Shown here: piece after piece, positions 19,671-30,822 of the stretch
Numbering within the stretch: the first letter of the stretch is position 1
Layout of the letters: each line of letters starts with the position of its first letter
Source: Polynucleobacter sp. 80A-SIGWE
GTDB taxonomy: Bacteria > Pseudomonadota > Gammaproteobacteria > Burkholderiales > Burkholderiaceae
Assembly: GCF_018882295.1 (NCBI RefSeq)
Contig: NZ_JACVOR010000002.1
Coordinates: forward strand, 558,001-622,000
DNA length: 64,000 nt
Reading direction: 5' to 3'
Notes under the pieces: model-generated
The model's input: the letters and a program-made list of their open reading frames with translations, nothing else
The model's database searches: none
What the model was told of the DNA's origin: nothing
Made by a program: the position numbers and the translations under genes

Positions 19671-21031
19671 ATCCAGTAATTACTATTGTCGGTCGTCCTA
19701 ACGTTGGAAAATCGACACTCTTTAACCGCTTAACACGCTCCCGTGATGCCTTGGTTGCTGACTTCTCGGGTTTAACTCGAGATCGTCACTACGGTAAAGG
19801 TCGTATTGGTGAGCGTGCATTTATTTGCGTAGACACTGGCGGTTTTGAGCCAGTAGCCAAGACCGGCATTGTTGCTGAGATGGCTAAGCAAACCAAGCAA
19901 GCTGTAGCCGAATCCGACATCATTATTTTCTTGGTGGATGGCCGCTTGGGTATGGCGCCACAAGACCGTGTGATTGCTGATTTCTTGCGCAAGACAGGTA
20001 GACCAGTCATCCTGGCGGTGAATAAAACGGAAGGTATGCAAGCTGGCGTTGTCACTGCAGACTTCCATGAGTTGGGTCTTGGTGAGCCATTCCCGATTTC
20101 ATCAGCACATGGTGATGGTGTTCGTGGTTTGATCGATGATGCTTTGGATTCATTAGGGATCCCAGAGCCAGAACCAGAAGAATTAGAAAACGATCCTAAT
20201 CGCCCAATGAAGATTGCGGTAGTGGGTCGTCCTAACGTCGGTAAATCCACCTTGATCAATAAGTTGATCGGTGAAGAGCGTGTGATTGCATTTGACATGC
20301 CAGGAACAACGCGCGATGCAATTGAAGTTCCTTTCGAGCGTAACGGCAAGCCTTACATCTTGATTGATACTGCAGGCCTGCGTCGTCGTGGAAAAGTATT
20401 TGAAGCGATTGAGAAATTCTCGGTTGTAAAAACATTGCAAGCGATTGCCGATTGCAATGTGGTCATCTTGATGCTCGATGCCCAACAGGATATTTCAGAG
20501 CAAGATGCACACATCGCTGGCTTTATTGTGGAAGCAGGGCGTGCATTGGTTGTTGCTGTTAATAAATGGGATGGTTTGGATGCTTACGTTAAAGAGCGTG
20601 CGCGTTTAGAGATTGCTCAAAAACTACGCTTCCTCGATTTTGCAAACGTACATCCAATTTCAGCTAAAAAAGGTACCGGCCTTAAAGAGTTATTTAAAGA
20701 CGTTGATCTCGCTTACGCCGCAGCGATGGCGAAATTGCCAACTCCTAAACTCACCCGTATTTTGCAAGAGGCCATTGAGCATCAGCAGCCTAAGCGCGTG
20801 GGTATGGGTCGTCCTAAATTACGCTATGCCCACCAAGGTGGTATGAACCCCCCGATTGTGGTGATTCATGGAACCTCGTTGAGCGGTGTTACTGATAGCT
20901 ATAAACGCTACTTGGAAGGTCGTTTTAGAGAAGTCTTCAAGTTACGCGGTACCCCATTGCGCATTCAGATGAATACAGCCAAAAACCCCTATGTTGATGC
21001 GGACAAAGGCAAAAAAGGCAAAAAGAAGTAA
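19667..21031 (+). CDS. der: Ribosome-assembly GTPase Der (EngA)
   Basis: Essential GTPase for 50S ribosomal subunit maturation. It has two tandem G domains, each starting with the P-loop GRPNVGKST (about residues 8-16 and near 187), each with DTxG ([16 protein letters not shown]) and NKxD/NKxE motifs, then a KH-like C-terminal domain ([10 protein letters not shown]). The length of 454 residues is normal and it ends in a lysine-rich tail. The start overlaps the bamB stop by 4 bases (ATGA). A gap of 174 bases follows before hfq, probably holding a new promoter. Confidence 0.97.
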   Translation: MNPVITIVGRPNVGKSTLFNRLTRSRDALVADFSGLTRDRHYGKGRIGERAFICVDTGGFEPVAKTGIVAEMAKQTKQAVAESDIIIFLVDGRLGMAPQDRVIADFLRKTGRPVILAVNKTEGMQAGVVTADFHELGLGEPFPISSAHGDGVRGLIDDALDSLGIPEPEPEELENDPNRPMKIAVVGRPNVGKSTLINKLIGEERVIAFDMPGTTRDAIEVPFERNGKPYILIDTAGLRRRGKVFEAIEKFSVVKTLQAIADCNVVILMLDAQQDISEQDAHIAGFIVEAGRALVVAVNKWDGLDAYVKERARLEIAQKLRFLDFANVHPISAKKGTGLKELFKDVDLAYAAAMAKLPTPKLTRILQEAIEHQQPKRVGMGRPKLRYAHQGGMNPPIVVIHGTSLSGVTDSYKRYLEGRFREVFKLRGTPLRIQMNTAKNPYVDADKGKKGKKK

Positions 21032-21205
21032 AAATAGCGATATAGCTTTATTAGTGTTTTCAGTGAGGGGCTTGATTTTTGAATATCAGACCCCTTATGT
21101 TGGAGGTAGACAGGTGCAGTAATGAGCAGTAAGCAGTAGATTGATCAATAAAAAAAGCAAGACTCCCAAAATAGAAGCAGCGTATAAAAACCAATAAGGA
21201 GCAGT

Positions 21206-21448
21206 ATGAATAACAGCAAAATCCAATTGCTACAGGATCCCTTCCTCAATGCCTTACGCAAAGAGCATGTTCCTGTCTCCATCTATCTTGTCAACGGCAT
21301 CAAGCTGCAAGGCAATATTGAATCTTTCGATCAATACGTCGTCCTTTTGCGCAATACCGTGACCCAGATGGTTTACAAACACGCCATTTCCACGATCGTT
21401 CCTGCTCGTGCAGTGGAGTTCCGTACGGAAGAAGTTAGCTCTGTATAA
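21206..21448 (+). CDS. hfq: RNA chaperone Hfq
   Basis: Hexameric Sm-like protein that pairs small RNAs with mRNAs. At 80 residues it is the short betaproteobacterial form, with almost no disordered C-terminal tail. The proximal face residues [11 protein letters not shown] (Gln8-type uridine contact), the Sm1 region and the Sm2 motif [12 protein letters not shown] with its conserved Lys-His are present. A strong AAGGAG precedes the ATG. The last 41 bases overlap the hflX reading frame. The hfq-hflX-hflK-hflC order is conserved in proteobacteria. Confidence 0.97.
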   Translation: MNNSKIQLLQDPFLNALRKEHVPVSIYLVNGIKLQGNIESFDQYVVLLRNTVTQMVYKHAISTIVPARAVEFRTEEVSSV

Positions 21449-22682
21449 AACAGGTGTAGATGCGGCACGTGCCGTTCTAGTTGGAGTTGACACAGGCCGC
21501 GAGGATTTTGCGGACAGCATGGCAGAGCTCAGCCTTTTGGCTGAGAGTGCCGGCTCTATACCTACAGCTAGTGTGATTGCTCGTAAGGGCAAAACTGATC
21601 CAGCTTTATTCATTGGTTCAGGCAAAGCAAATGAAGTCAAAAAAGTGATGGAAGAACAAGGTGCTGAATTAGTCATCTTTAACCATTCGCTATCCCCAAC
21701 ACAGCAACGCAATCTCGAGCGCCATATTGGCTTTCATGTCATGGACCGTACAGGCCTGATTTTGGATATCTTTAGTCAAAGAGCGCAAAGTCATATTGGT
21801 AAAACTCAGGTTGAGCTGGCTCAAGTGCGCTATCGAATGTCTCGATTAGTGCGAGCCTGGAGTCACTTGGAGCGTCAACGAGGCGGTATCGGTGTACGTG
21901 GTGGCCCAGGTGAAACCCAGATGGAGCTTGATCGACGGATGCTGGCAACTAAGGCCAAGCGTCTAGAAACAGAGCTTGAGAAGCTCCAACGCCAGCAAAG
22001 AACCCAAAGAAGGGCACGGAACCGCAAGGACGTCTTTTCAGTATCCCTGGTCGGGTATACCAATGCTGGTAAGTCCACATTGTTTAATTCCCTCACAAAA
22101 GCAGGGACATATGCCGCAGATCAGCTATTTGCGACTCTCGATACCACCTCCCGAAAGGTCCATTTAGATGGCGTAGGGTCGATTGTGGTCTCCGATACGG
22201 TTGGATTTATCCGCGAATTACCCCACCAATTAGTAGAGGCATTTAGGGCCACCTTGGACGAAACCATCCATGCGGACCTGATTTTGCATGTTATTGACGC
22301 CTGTAGCCCGGTTGCAAGGGAGCAAAAGGCTGAAGTAGAGGCTGTTTTACGGGAAATTGGTGCAGATGACATCCCCCGTATTGAGGTGATGAACAAGATT
22401 GACCAGATGCCCCAGACCTTTACGGAGGGTGCAGTCCTGGTCCGCGATTCCGAGGGAATTCCGAGCCAGGTTTTCCTCTCTGCCAAGACTGGCCTAGGCC
22501 TGGATTTATTGCGTTCAGCCCTCGCCAAATGCTCTCAAATGACTGATAGAATAAGGGTCGAGCAGAATCGTGCCAAAGTCCAAATGGACCCAGACGAGTT
22601 TTTAGCTCCTTTACCCGAACGACCAGAGACTTCTGAATTTAACCCGATTCCCAACCGAAAATATTCACCAAACGATGCGTAA
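21408..22682 (+). CDS. hflX: Ribosome-rescue GTPase HflX
   Basis: GTPase that splits stalled or stress-damaged ribosomes. An N-terminal HflX domain ([41 protein letters not shown]) is followed by the conserved [14 protein letters not shown] element and the G domain with P-loop GYTNAGKST (about residue 215), SDTVGFI and NKID. The GTG start at 21408 lies within hfq; no other ATG, GTG or TTG occurs in frame before the conserved region, so the 41-base overlap appears genuine. The stop overlaps the hflK start. Confidence 0.95.
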   Translation: MQWSSVRKKLALYKTGVDAARAVLVGVDTGREDFADSMAELSLLAESAGSIPTASVIARKGKTDPALFIGSGKANEVKKVMEEQGAELVIFNHSLSPTQQRNLERHIGFHVMDRTGLILDIFSQRAQSHIGKTQVELAQVRYRMSRLVRAWSHLERQRGGIGVRGGPGETQMELDRRMLATKAKRLETELEKLQRQQRTQRRARNRKDVFSVSLVGYTNAGKSTLFNSLTKAGTYAADQLFATLDTTSRKVHLDGVGSIVVSDTVGFIRELPHQLVEAFRATLDETIHADLILHVIDACSPVAREQKAEVEAVLREIGADDIPRIEVMNKIDQMPQTFTEGAVLVRDSEGIPSQVFLSAKTGLGLDLLRSALAKCSQMTDRIRVEQNRAKVQMDPDEFLAPLPERPETSEFNPIPNRKYSPNDA

Positions 22683-24183
22683 ATTTCTTGAGCTGTTTTC
22701 GGTCAATGATCCAGGCTGGGGCAATAGTCAACCAGGCAGTGGATCCAAAGATGCCAAAGGTGGGCAGGGTAGCGATCAATCCCCCCAAGCTGAACCGAAT
22801 AATCCAGATGCTGAAAAGCCGGTAGAGACTCAGCCAAATAAGCAACCAGCTAAGCCAGATGGCCCTCCAGATTTAGATGAACTGTGGCGTGATTTCAATG
22901 ACCGCCTCAGTGGTATTTTTGGCGGCAAGAAAAAACCCGGCGCAACATCAAGCAAGCCAGCCAATAAACCGAATAGCACTGACATTCCTCCGCCATCTCA
23001 GCGCGGTAATGGTGGTGGTAACAATGGCGGTAATGGTGGTGGCGGTATGAGTGCGCCTAATTTCAACTTCAGCAATCCATTTGGCTCTAAAGCTACCGTC
23101 TTGTTGGCTGCTGGTGGCGTGCTGTTGGTTTGGATCTTTAGTGGCTTCTTCATTATTCAAGAAGGCCAAGCTGGAGTGATCTCTACTTTCGGTAAATACG
23201 ATTACACCGCCAAGCCAGGCATTAACTGGCGCATGCCTTGGCCAATTCAATCTCAAGAGACGGTTAATTTATCTGGCGTGAGATCTGTAGAAGTAGGTCG
23301 CCCAACATTAATTAAGGCAACCAATCAAAAAGATTCTTCGATGCTGACCGAAGATGAAAACATTATTGATGTGCGCTTTGCTGTTCAATACAGATTAAAA
23401 GATCCTACCGATTATTTATTTAATAATCGCGATCCTGATGCCACAGTGGTTCAAGCAGCAGAGACTTCTGTTCGTGAAATCGTTGCTCGTAGCAAGATGG
23501 ATACCGTCTTGTACGAAGGGCGCGAGAAGATCGGTGTTGATCTCGCAAACTCGATCCAGAAAATTTTAGACAGCTACAAGACCGGCATCTATGTAACCAG
23601 CGTGACCGTTCAAAACGTTCAGCCGCCAGAGCAAGTACAAGCTGCGTTTGATGATGCTGTAAAAGCAGGGCAAGACCAAGAGCGTTTAAAGAGCGAAGGT
23701 CAGGCTTATGCGAACGATATTATTCCGCGCGCCAAAGGTACAGCAGCGCGTTTGATTCAAGAGGCTGAGGGTTATAAGGCGCGAGTAGTGGCTACAGCTG
23801 AAGGTGACGCCGCCCGCTTTAAACAAGTGTTTGTGGAGTATGCAAAAGCTCCAGGCGTAACGCGTGATCGTATGTATATCGACAGCATGCGTGAGATGTA
23901 TAACAACGTAACTAAAGTTTTGGTGGACACGACTAAAAACAATAGCCTCCTGTATCTCCCGCTAGATAAGTTGGTCGCTCAAGTAAGCGCTGAAAGTACT
24001 CAAGTGGCAACAGGCCAAGCGCCTGCAACTACACCAACTGGATCTGTAACGGTGGGTGGGGCAACAGGTAATCCTGCGGCGCCAGTCGCAAGCCCTCCTA
24101 GTGTTGCCGCACCGAGTTCTGGATCTGCAAATGCTGCTGATAAACGTGATGGCTTACGTAGTCGTGATCGGGAGGCAAGATAA
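22675..24183 (+). CDS. hflK: FtsH protease modulator HflK
   Basis: SPFH/prohibitin-family membrane protein that with HflC forms a cage around the FtsH protease. It has 502 residues: a Pro/Gln/Asn-rich cytoplasmic N-terminus with a Gly/Asn stretch at about 104-124, one transmembrane helix near 141-161, the SPFH domain (EGQAGVISTFGKYDYTAKPG) and a coiled-coil region, then an Ala/Thr/Pro-rich tail. This N-terminal extension is longer than in E. coli. It overlaps hflX by 8 bases and hflC by one base. Confidence 0.95.
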   Translation: MRKFLELFSVNDPGWGNSQPGSGSKDAKGGQGSDQSPQAEPNNPDAEKPVETQPNKQPAKPDGPPDLDELWRDFNDRLSGIFGGKKKPGATSSKPANKPNSTDIPPPSQRGNGGGNNGGNGGGGMSAPNFNFSNPFGSKATVLLAAGGVLLVWIFSGFFIIQEGQAGVISTFGKYDYTAKPGINWRMPWPIQSQETVNLSGVRSVEVGRPTLIKATNQKDSSMLTEDENIIDVRFAVQYRLKDPTDYLFNNRDPDATVVQAAETSVREIVARSKMDTVLYEGREKIGVDLANSIQKILDSYKTGIYVTSVTVQNVQPPEQVQAAFDDAVKAGQDQERLKSEGQAYANDIIPRAKGTAARLIQEAEGYKARVVATAEGDAARFKQVFVEYAKAPGVTRDRMYIDSMREMYNNVTKVLVDTTKNNSLLYLPLDKLVAQVSAESTQVATGQAPATTPTGSVTVGGATGNPAAPVASPPSVAAPSSGSANAADKRDGLRSRDREAR

Positions 24184-25055
24184 TGAATGCAAATCGTCTC
24201 CTAGCTAGCATTGCTGGATTAATTGCGCTTGCCTATGTTCTAGCATCCAGCATTTTTATTGTTGATCAACGCAACTTTGCTGTTGTCTTTGCATTTGGTC
24301 AGATCGTTCGTGTAATCGAGCAACCTGGCTTGCAAATCAAATATCCAGCGCCGTTCGAAAGCGTACGTTTCTTTGATCGCCGCATTCTCACAATCGATAA
24401 CCCTGAAGCAGAACGTTTTATTACTGCTGAGAAGAAGAATCTTTTAGTGGATTCGTATGTGAAATGGCGCATTGTTGATCCACGTAAATTCTTCATCAGC
24501 TTTAAGGGTGATGAGCGCTTGGCACAAGATCGCTTAACCCAGTTAGTTCGATCCGCTTTGAACGAAGAGTTCACTAAACGTACCGTACGTGAGTTGATTT
24601 CCGATCAACGTGAAGAGGTAATGCAAGGTATACGCAAAAAGGTGGCTGATGATGCTTCAGATATCGGCGTAGAAATTGTGGATGTCCGACTTAAGCGCGT
24701 AGATTTACTTGCTGAGATTAGTGATTCTGTTTATCGCCGCATGGAAGCAGAACGCAAACGCGTTGCCAATGAGCTCCGCTCTACTGGCGCAGCAGAATCA
24801 GACAAGATTCGAGCAAACGCTGAGCGTCAACGCGACACAATTTTGGCTGAAGCTTATCGTGATGCACAAAAGATTAAAGGTTCAGGCGATGCAAAGGCCA
24901 CTGCGCTGTATGCAGAAGCGTTTGGTCGCGATCCACAGTTTGCGCAGTTCTATCAAAGTCTTGAGGCTTACCGCAGCTCCTTCAAAGATAAGAAGGATGT
25001 CATGGTGGTTGAGCCTAATGGCGAGTTCTTTAAGTTCTTGCACAAAAAAAATTGA
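24183..25055 (+). CDS. hflC: FtsH protease modulator HflC
   Basis: Partner of HflK, 290 residues. It has an N-terminal transmembrane helix (about 6-24), the SPFH domain beginning VDQRNFAVVFAFGQIVRVIEQPG, and a C-terminal coiled coil with charged RxxAERxRxxIxAEA-like repeats. The ATG shares a base with the hflK stop (TAATG), so stoichiometric translation is expected. The next gene, hisZ, follows after 18 bases, without the DUF2065 small-protein gene often present here in related bacteria. Confidence 0.95.
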   Translation: MNANRLLASIAGLIALAYVLASSIFIVDQRNFAVVFAFGQIVRVIEQPGLQIKYPAPFESVRFFDRRILTIDNPEAERFITAEKKNLLVDSYVKWRIVDPRKFFISFKGDERLAQDRLTQLVRSALNEEFTKRTVRELISDQREEVMQGIRKKVADDASDIGVEIVDVRLKRVDLLAEISDSVYRRMEAERKRVANELRSTGAAESDKIRANAERQRDTILAEAYRDAQKIKGSGDAKATALYAEAFGRDPQFAQFYQSLEAYRSSFKDKKDVMVVEPNGEFFKFLHKKN

Positions 25056-25073
25056 AAGTGAATATTTCAGATC

Positions 25074-26237
25074 ATGAATCGTTGGTTACTTCCTGAAGAT
25101 ATTGCTGATGTTTTACCAGCCGAGGCTCGTAAGGTAGAGTCTCTGCGTCGTGCCATTCTGGATTTGTATGAGTCCTATGGTTATGAGCTAGTTGCCCCTC
25201 CGATTCTGGAGTTCCTCGACTCATTACTCACTGGCACTGGCTCAGATCTCAATTTGCAAACATTCAAATTGGTCGATCAATTATCTGGTCGTACATTAGG
25301 TCTGCGTGCTGATATGACTCCACAGGTTGCTCGCATTGATGCCCATTTACTGAATCGCAAAGGTGTAACTCGTCTTTGCTACGCAGGCTCTATTGCACAC
25401 GCTCGTACCCCAGTGGGTAGTTCTGCTCGCGAAGAATTGCAACTCGGCGCCGAAATTTATGGCTGCGCAAGTTGGGAAGCGGATTTTGAAGCAGTCTCAC
25501 TGTTATTGCAGACATTAAGTGTTGCTGGCTTGAACAAGGTTTATTTAGACCTGTCTCATGCTGGTGTGCTCGCCGGAATTCTTGATGGGCAAAGTCTTGA
25601 GAAGGGTGATATCGAGGCACTCTATAGCTTGCTACAGAGTAAAGATCGACCCCGCTTGGCTATTTGGGCTAAATGCCTGCCGACTAAATCTGCTGAAGCT
25701 TTAATGGCCCTTACAGAGTTGAATGGACCATGCGCTCAAGTATTGGCTGATGCTAAAAAGTCTTTGCCAAAACACAAGTTGATTGATGAGGCCTTGGCTC
25801 AATTAGAAAAGCTTGCTGCTGCAATTGCTGCATTGCCTAATCCGGTTGAACTCAGTATCGATTTGGCTGATTTGCGTGGATATCAATATCACAGCGGTGT
25901 GATGTTTGCAGCTTATGTTGATAAGTTTCCACAGCCTATAGCTCGTGGTGGTAGATACGATCATGTTGGCCAAGCATTTGGACGTCCTCGTCCTGCCACT
26001 GGCTTTTCAATGGATTTATTGACTCTCGCCAATCTTGCACCTACTGCGCCAAGAAAGCCTGCCATCGTAGCGCCTTGGATTGTGGACACAAGTCTGGCTA
26101 GCAAGATTGCTGAATTGCGCAATGCTGGTGAAGTAGTCATTCAAGCAATGGATGGCGACGCTGTAGAAACTGCTGAATATATTTGTGATCGTGAGCTGGT
26201 AAAGCAGGGCAGCTCATGGGAGCTAAAAAAGAAATAA
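25074..26237 (+). CDS. hisZ: ATP phosphoribosyltransferase regulatory subunit
   Basis: Catalytically inactive paralogue of histidyl-tRNA synthetase that activates the short form of HisG in the first step of histidine biosynthesis. At 387 residues it retains the class II synthetase fold (LRADMTPQVARIDAHLL in the place of motif 2; GGRYDHVGQAFG) but lacks the anticodon-binding domain. Its presence implies that the genome has a short HisG. It sits between hflC and purA, as in other betaproteobacteria. Confidence 0.93.
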   Translation: MNRWLLPEDIADVLPAEARKVESLRRAILDLYESYGYELVAPPILEFLDSLLTGTGSDLNLQTFKLVDQLSGRTLGLRADMTPQVARIDAHLLNRKGVTRLCYAGSIAHARTPVGSSAREELQLGAEIYGCASWEADFEAVSLLLQTLSVAGLNKVYLDLSHAGVLAGILDGQSLEKGDIEALYSLLQSKDRPRLAIWAKCLPTKSAEALMALTELNGPCAQVLADAKKSLPKHKLIDEALAQLEKLAAAIAALPNPVELSIDLADLRGYQYHSGVMFAAYVDKFPQPIARGGRYDHVGQAFGRPRPATGFSMDLLTLANLAPTAPRKPAIVAPWIVDTSLASKIAELRNAGEVVIQAMDGDAVETAEYICDRELVKQGSSWELKKK

Positions 26238-26261
26238 CTCGCTTTATTAATAACGTACTAA

Positions 26262-27629
<1,368 letters not shown>

Positions 27630-27691
27630 TAAGAGATTTTCTTAATTCGCTTTTGTATATTTAATTTATATATTTGTTTTGGGGTTTATAG

Positions 27692-29905
27692 ATGACTGCA
27701 CGTACACAATGTAATAGCCTGCAAGTGGCTACACCGTTATATCGTTTCATTGAAGATAAGGTCCTACCTGGCACAGGTATTAAAAGTGCCGACTTTTGGA
27801 AAGGTTTTGACGAAATCGTTAAGGACCTAGGCCCAAAGAATGAAGCTTTGTTGGCTAAGCGCGATCGCTTGCAATTGGATTTGGATAAGTGGCATCAAGC
27901 TAATCCTGGCCCAATCAAAGATATGCCTGCTTATCGCAAGCACCTGAAAGAAATCGGTTACTTAGATGAAGTGCCAGGCAAAGTTCTGGGCACTACTAAG
28001 AATGTTGATGATGAATTGGCTCTCCAAGCTGGCCCTCAATTGGTGGTTCCAGTTCTCAATGCGCGCTATGCATTAAATGCTGCTAATGCACGTTGGGGTT
28101 CTTTGTATGACGCCCTCTACGGTACAGACGTGATCTCTGAAGATGACGGCGCTACTAAAGCTGGTGGCTATAACCCGATTCGTGGTGCAAAAGTTGTTGC
28201 GTTTGCTCGCCAATTTTTAGATCAATCTGCACCGTTGGCTAAAGGTTCACATGCGGATGCTACTGCGTACACAGTGGATGGTAATAAATTAGTTGTTAGC
28301 CTGAAGGATGGCAGCAAAACAGGTCTGGCTGATGAGAAGCAGTTTGTAGGTTATCAAGGCAATGCTTCTGCGCCTTCCTCAGTACTCTTGCGCAATAACG
28401 GCGTACACATTGATATTGAAATCGATAAGAGTAAAACAATTGGCGCTAGCGATGCTGCTGGTGTAAATGATGTTGTGCTCGAAGCGGCTCTTTCTACCAT
28501 TTTAGATTTGGAAGACTCGATTGCAGCTGTTGATGGTGATGACAAAGTTGTTGCTTATGAAAACTGGCTAGGTATTCTCAAGGGTACATTGGTAGAAGAA
28601 GTGAGCAAGGGTGGCAAAACCTTTACTCGCACATTAAATCCAGATCGTAAGTACACTGCCGGCATTGGCGCTGTTGATGCTAAAGATGGCGTTGTGACTT
28701 TGCATGGCCGCTCTTTGCTATTCCTTCGTAACGTTGGTCACTTGATGACTAACCCAGCAATCATTACTGGCGACGGTAAAGAAATCTACGAAGGTATTTT
28801 GGATGCAGTAGTTACTGTATTGATCGCCTTGCATGACATTAACCGTCCCGCAACTCAGGCAATCGGCAATACACGTAAAGGCTCTGTTTATATCGTTAAG
28901 CCAAAAATGCATAGCCCTGAAGAAGTTGCCTTTGCTGGTGAACTCTTTGGCCGTGTTGAGAAATTGCTTGGCTTGCCAGCGGACACTGTAAAGCTAGGCA
29001 TCATGGATGAAGAGCGTCGTATGAGCGCCAACATTAAGGCGGCGATTGCTGCAGCAGGTGCGCGCGTTGCCTTTATTAATACTGGCTTCCTCGACCGCAC
29101 AGGCGATGAAATGCATACAGCAATGCATGCAGGTCCAATGATGCGCAAAGGCGATATGAAGACCAGCAAATGGTTATCCGCTTATGAGCGTCGTAACGTT
29201 CTGGCCGGTTTGGATTGTGGCTTACGTGGCCGCGCTCAAATCGGTAAGGGAATGTGGGCAATGCCGGATTTGATGAAAGCCATGGTTGAGCAGAAGATCG
29301 TTCATCCTAAAGCAGGTGCAAATACTGCATGGGTACCTTCTCCAACAGCGGCAACATTGCATGCCTTGCACTACCACCAAGTTAACGTAGCGCAATTGCA
29401 AAAAGAGATGGAGCAGTTAGATACGGCTGCTGAAGCTGAAGCCCTAATTGATGATTTGTTGACTATTCCAGTGGTAGAAAAAGCCAACTGGTCTAAGGAA
29501 GAAATTCAGCAAGAGTTGGATAACAATTGCCAAGGTATCTTGGGTTATGTAGTTCGTTGGATTGATCAAGGCGTTGGTTGCTCTAAGGTGCCTGATATTC
29601 ATAACGTAGGCTTGATGGAAGACCGCGCTACTTTGCGTATTTCAAGTCAGCACATTGCTAACTGGTTATTGCACGGTATTGTGACTGAAGCTCAAGTGAA
29701 TGAGACTTTGCAGCGTATGGCTAAAGTAGTTGATGGTCAAAATGCTGGCGATGCTTTATACAAGCCAATGATGCCGAACTACAAAGACTCTTATGCCTAT
29801 AAAGCAGCTAGCGATCTGATTTTCAAAGGTCTTGAGCAGCCAAATGGATATACCGAGCCTTTGCTTCATGCATGGCGCTTGGAAGTGAAGAAAGCTCACG
29901 CTTAA
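27692..29905 (+). CDS. glcB: Malate synthase G
   Basis: Condenses glyoxylate with acetyl-CoA to malate. At 737 residues it is the long monomeric G isoform. Visible elements include the N-terminal [10 protein letters not shown], the alpha/beta insertion in the middle ([14 protein letters not shown]), [11 protein letters not shown], the active-site stretch [15 protein letters not shown] and [11 protein letters not shown]. It follows purA after 62 A/T-rich bases but has no functional link to it. It has its own terminator. No glycolate oxidase or isocitrate lyase gene lies in the window. Confidence 0.96.
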   Translation: MTARTQCNSLQVATPLYRFIEDKVLPGTGIKSADFWKGFDEIVKDLGPKNEALLAKRDRLQLDLDKWHQANPGPIKDMPAYRKHLKEIGYLDEVPGKVLGTTKNVDDELALQAGPQLVVPVLNARYALNAANARWGSLYDALYGTDVISEDDGATKAGGYNPIRGAKVVAFARQFLDQSAPLAKGSHADATAYTVDGNKLVVSLKDGSKTGLADEKQFVGYQGNASAPSSVLLRNNGVHIDIEIDKSKTIGASDAAGVNDVVLEAALSTILDLEDSIAAVDGDDKVVAYENWLGILKGTLVEEVSKGGKTFTRTLNPDRKYTAGIGAVDAKDGVVTLHGRSLLFLRNVGHLMTNPAIITGDGKEIYEGILDAVVTVLIALHDINRPATQAIGNTRKGSVYIVKPKMHSPEEVAFAGELFGRVEKLLGLPADTVKLGIMDEERRMSANIKAAIAAAGARVAFINTGFLDRTGDEMHTAMHAGPMMRKGDMKTSKWLSAYERRNVLAGLDCGLRGRAQIGKGMWAMPDLMKAMVEQKIVHPKAGANTAWVPSPTAATLHALHYHQVNVAQLQKEMEQLDTAAEAEALIDDLLTIPVVEKANWSKEEIQQELDNNCQGILGYVVRWIDQGVGCSKVPDIHNVGLMEDRATLRISSQHIANWLLHGIVTEAQVNETLQRMAKVVDGQNAGDALYKPMMPNYKDSYAYKAASDLIFKGLEQPNGYTEPLLHAWRLEVKKAHA

Positions 29906-29923
29906 TTTTTAGCTCTTTGCTTC

Positions 29924-29965
29924 AAAAGAAATGGATTTGTCGCGAGGCAAGTCCATTTTTCTTTT
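29924..29965 (+). terminator. Rho-independent terminator after glcB
   Basis: An inverted repeat pairs AAATGGATTTG (from 29929) with CAAGTCCATTT (from 29948), one G-U pair, with an eight-base loop. It is followed by a T-rich run and preceded by a matching A-rich run. Confidence 0.85.
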
Positions 29966-29997
29966 GCCTGCAACCTACTTAAGCTCCCAGCCATCCC

Positions 29998-30501
29998 ATG
30001 TTTAGTTTTTTAAATCCCTTTGCCAAACTGGCCACTGCTCGTGGACGGGCGCTTGGGTTTCAGCTTAATGATGGGGGTAGGGAAGCCGCAGGCTTTAAAG
30101 GGGGTGCCGGTGACTGCGTGGTTCGTGCCATCGCAATCGCAGCTGAGTTGCCTTATATGCAGGTCTATGAAGATCTTCGTGCCGCTAATGCAGCCTATGC
30201 GGAGCAAAGAAACGATAAGTTGGCTAGAAGGCTCAATGCTAAGGGCGCCTCACCTCGCAATGGCAATCACCGCAATGTCTTTCATGACTACATTCTGGGT
30301 CACGGCTTTGTTTGGTTTCCCACAATGAAAGTTGGGGCTGGCTGCCAAGTGCATATGCTGGCCAATGAGCTACCCTCAGGCAGGCTAATTGTGAAGGTTT
30401 CTAAGCACTTAAGCGCTGTTATTGATGGTGTTATTGAAGATACGCACAACCCGTCTCGGGGCGGCTCACGTTGTGTCTATGGGTATTACATCAAACGCTA
30501 G
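29998..30501 (+). CDS. Hypothetical protein with papain-like Cys/His arrangement
   Basis: Protein of 167 residues that I do not recognise as a named family. It contains GDCVVRAIAIA with Cys40 at the start of a helix, a later VSKHLSAVIDGVIEDTHNP with His137 and Asp148/Asn151, and a final VYGYYIK. A Cys at a helix N-terminus followed by a His before a beta-strand is the layout of papain-like or C39-like cysteine proteases, and similar short proteins occur in phages and plasmids. No signal peptide is evident. It is flanked by terminators on both sides, so it is transcribed alone. Function is not assigned. Confidence 0.6.
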   Translation: MFSFLNPFAKLATARGRALGFQLNDGGREAAGFKGGAGDCVVRAIAIAAELPYMQVYEDLRAANAAYAEQRNDKLARRLNAKGASPRNGNHRNVFHDYILGHGFVWFPTMKVGAGCQVHMLANELPSGRLIVKVSKHLSAVIDGVIEDTHNPSRGGSRCVYGYYIKR

Positions 30502-30516
30502 CACCTATAAAAGAAA

Positions 30517-30545
30517 AAGCCTCCAAAAAAACAGAGGCTTATTTC
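30517..30545 (+). terminator. Rho-independent terminator
   Basis: AAGCCTC (30517-30523) pairs with GAGGCTT (30534-30540) around an A-rich loop, with A-run before and T-rich bases after. It lies between the convergent 29998 and 30594 genes; a second weak hairpin GGCC/GGCC follows at 30554-30567. Confidence 0.85.
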
Positions 30546-30593
30546 TTAAAACTGGCCAAAAATGGCCTAAAACAGGGCTAAATCAGCAATAAA

Positions 30594-30749
30594 TTACCAA
30601 TTTCCACTAGTTTTACGTGATTTCTGTTCCATTACTTTAGCTTCGCTAAATGCGGCTGCCAACAAGGCAAAGAAGTCTTTAATTGCGAATAAAGGCTTAA
30701 AGCTAAAGGCTGGTGCCTGGTGAAACTGGACTGAGTTTGAATGTGCCAT
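30594..30749 (-). CDS. Small hypothetical protein, 51 residues
   Basis: A short gene supported mainly by its ribosome site: AAGGAGCTCACC lies directly before the ATG at 30747-30749. The product starts MAHSNSVQFHQAP and has a hydrophobic/aromatic middle (FKPLFAIKDFFALLAAAF) that could form one amphipathic or membrane helix, then a basic end (KSRKTSGNW). The frame extends upstream to 30788, but without a start that has a comparable site. A 12-base palindrome AGGGTTAACCCT at 30763-30774 lies just upstream and might be an operator. No family is recognised. Confidence 0.55.
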   Translation of the reverse strand: MAHSNSVQFHQAPAFSFKPLFAIKDFFALLAAAFSEAKVMEQKSRKTSGNW

Positions 30750-30762
30750 GGTGAGCTCCTTA

Positions 30763-30774
30763 AGGGTTAACCCT
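30763..30774. promoter_or_regulatory. 12-base palindrome, possible operator
   Basis: AGGGTTAACCCT is a perfect palindrome located about 14 bases upstream of the small gene's start codon on the minus strand, close enough to influence its transcription or translation. No regulator is assigned. Confidence 0.3.
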
Positions 30775-30822
30775 AATGATACACCCAATTACCCCAAATT
30801 ACAGAAATTTGATCGAATTTGC

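Noticed and set aside
19789..20349. Minus-strand open frame of 186 codons inside der
   Set aside because: Antisense shadow of the two G domains of der.
21064..21099. Possible terminator between der and hfq (AGGGG...CCCCT)
   Set aside because: Stem is interrupted by mismatches and lacks a T-run.
25074..26237. Second histidyl-tRNA synthetase
   Set aside because: Lacks the anticodon-binding domain and has the HisZ length and location, so it is the HisG regulatory subunit.
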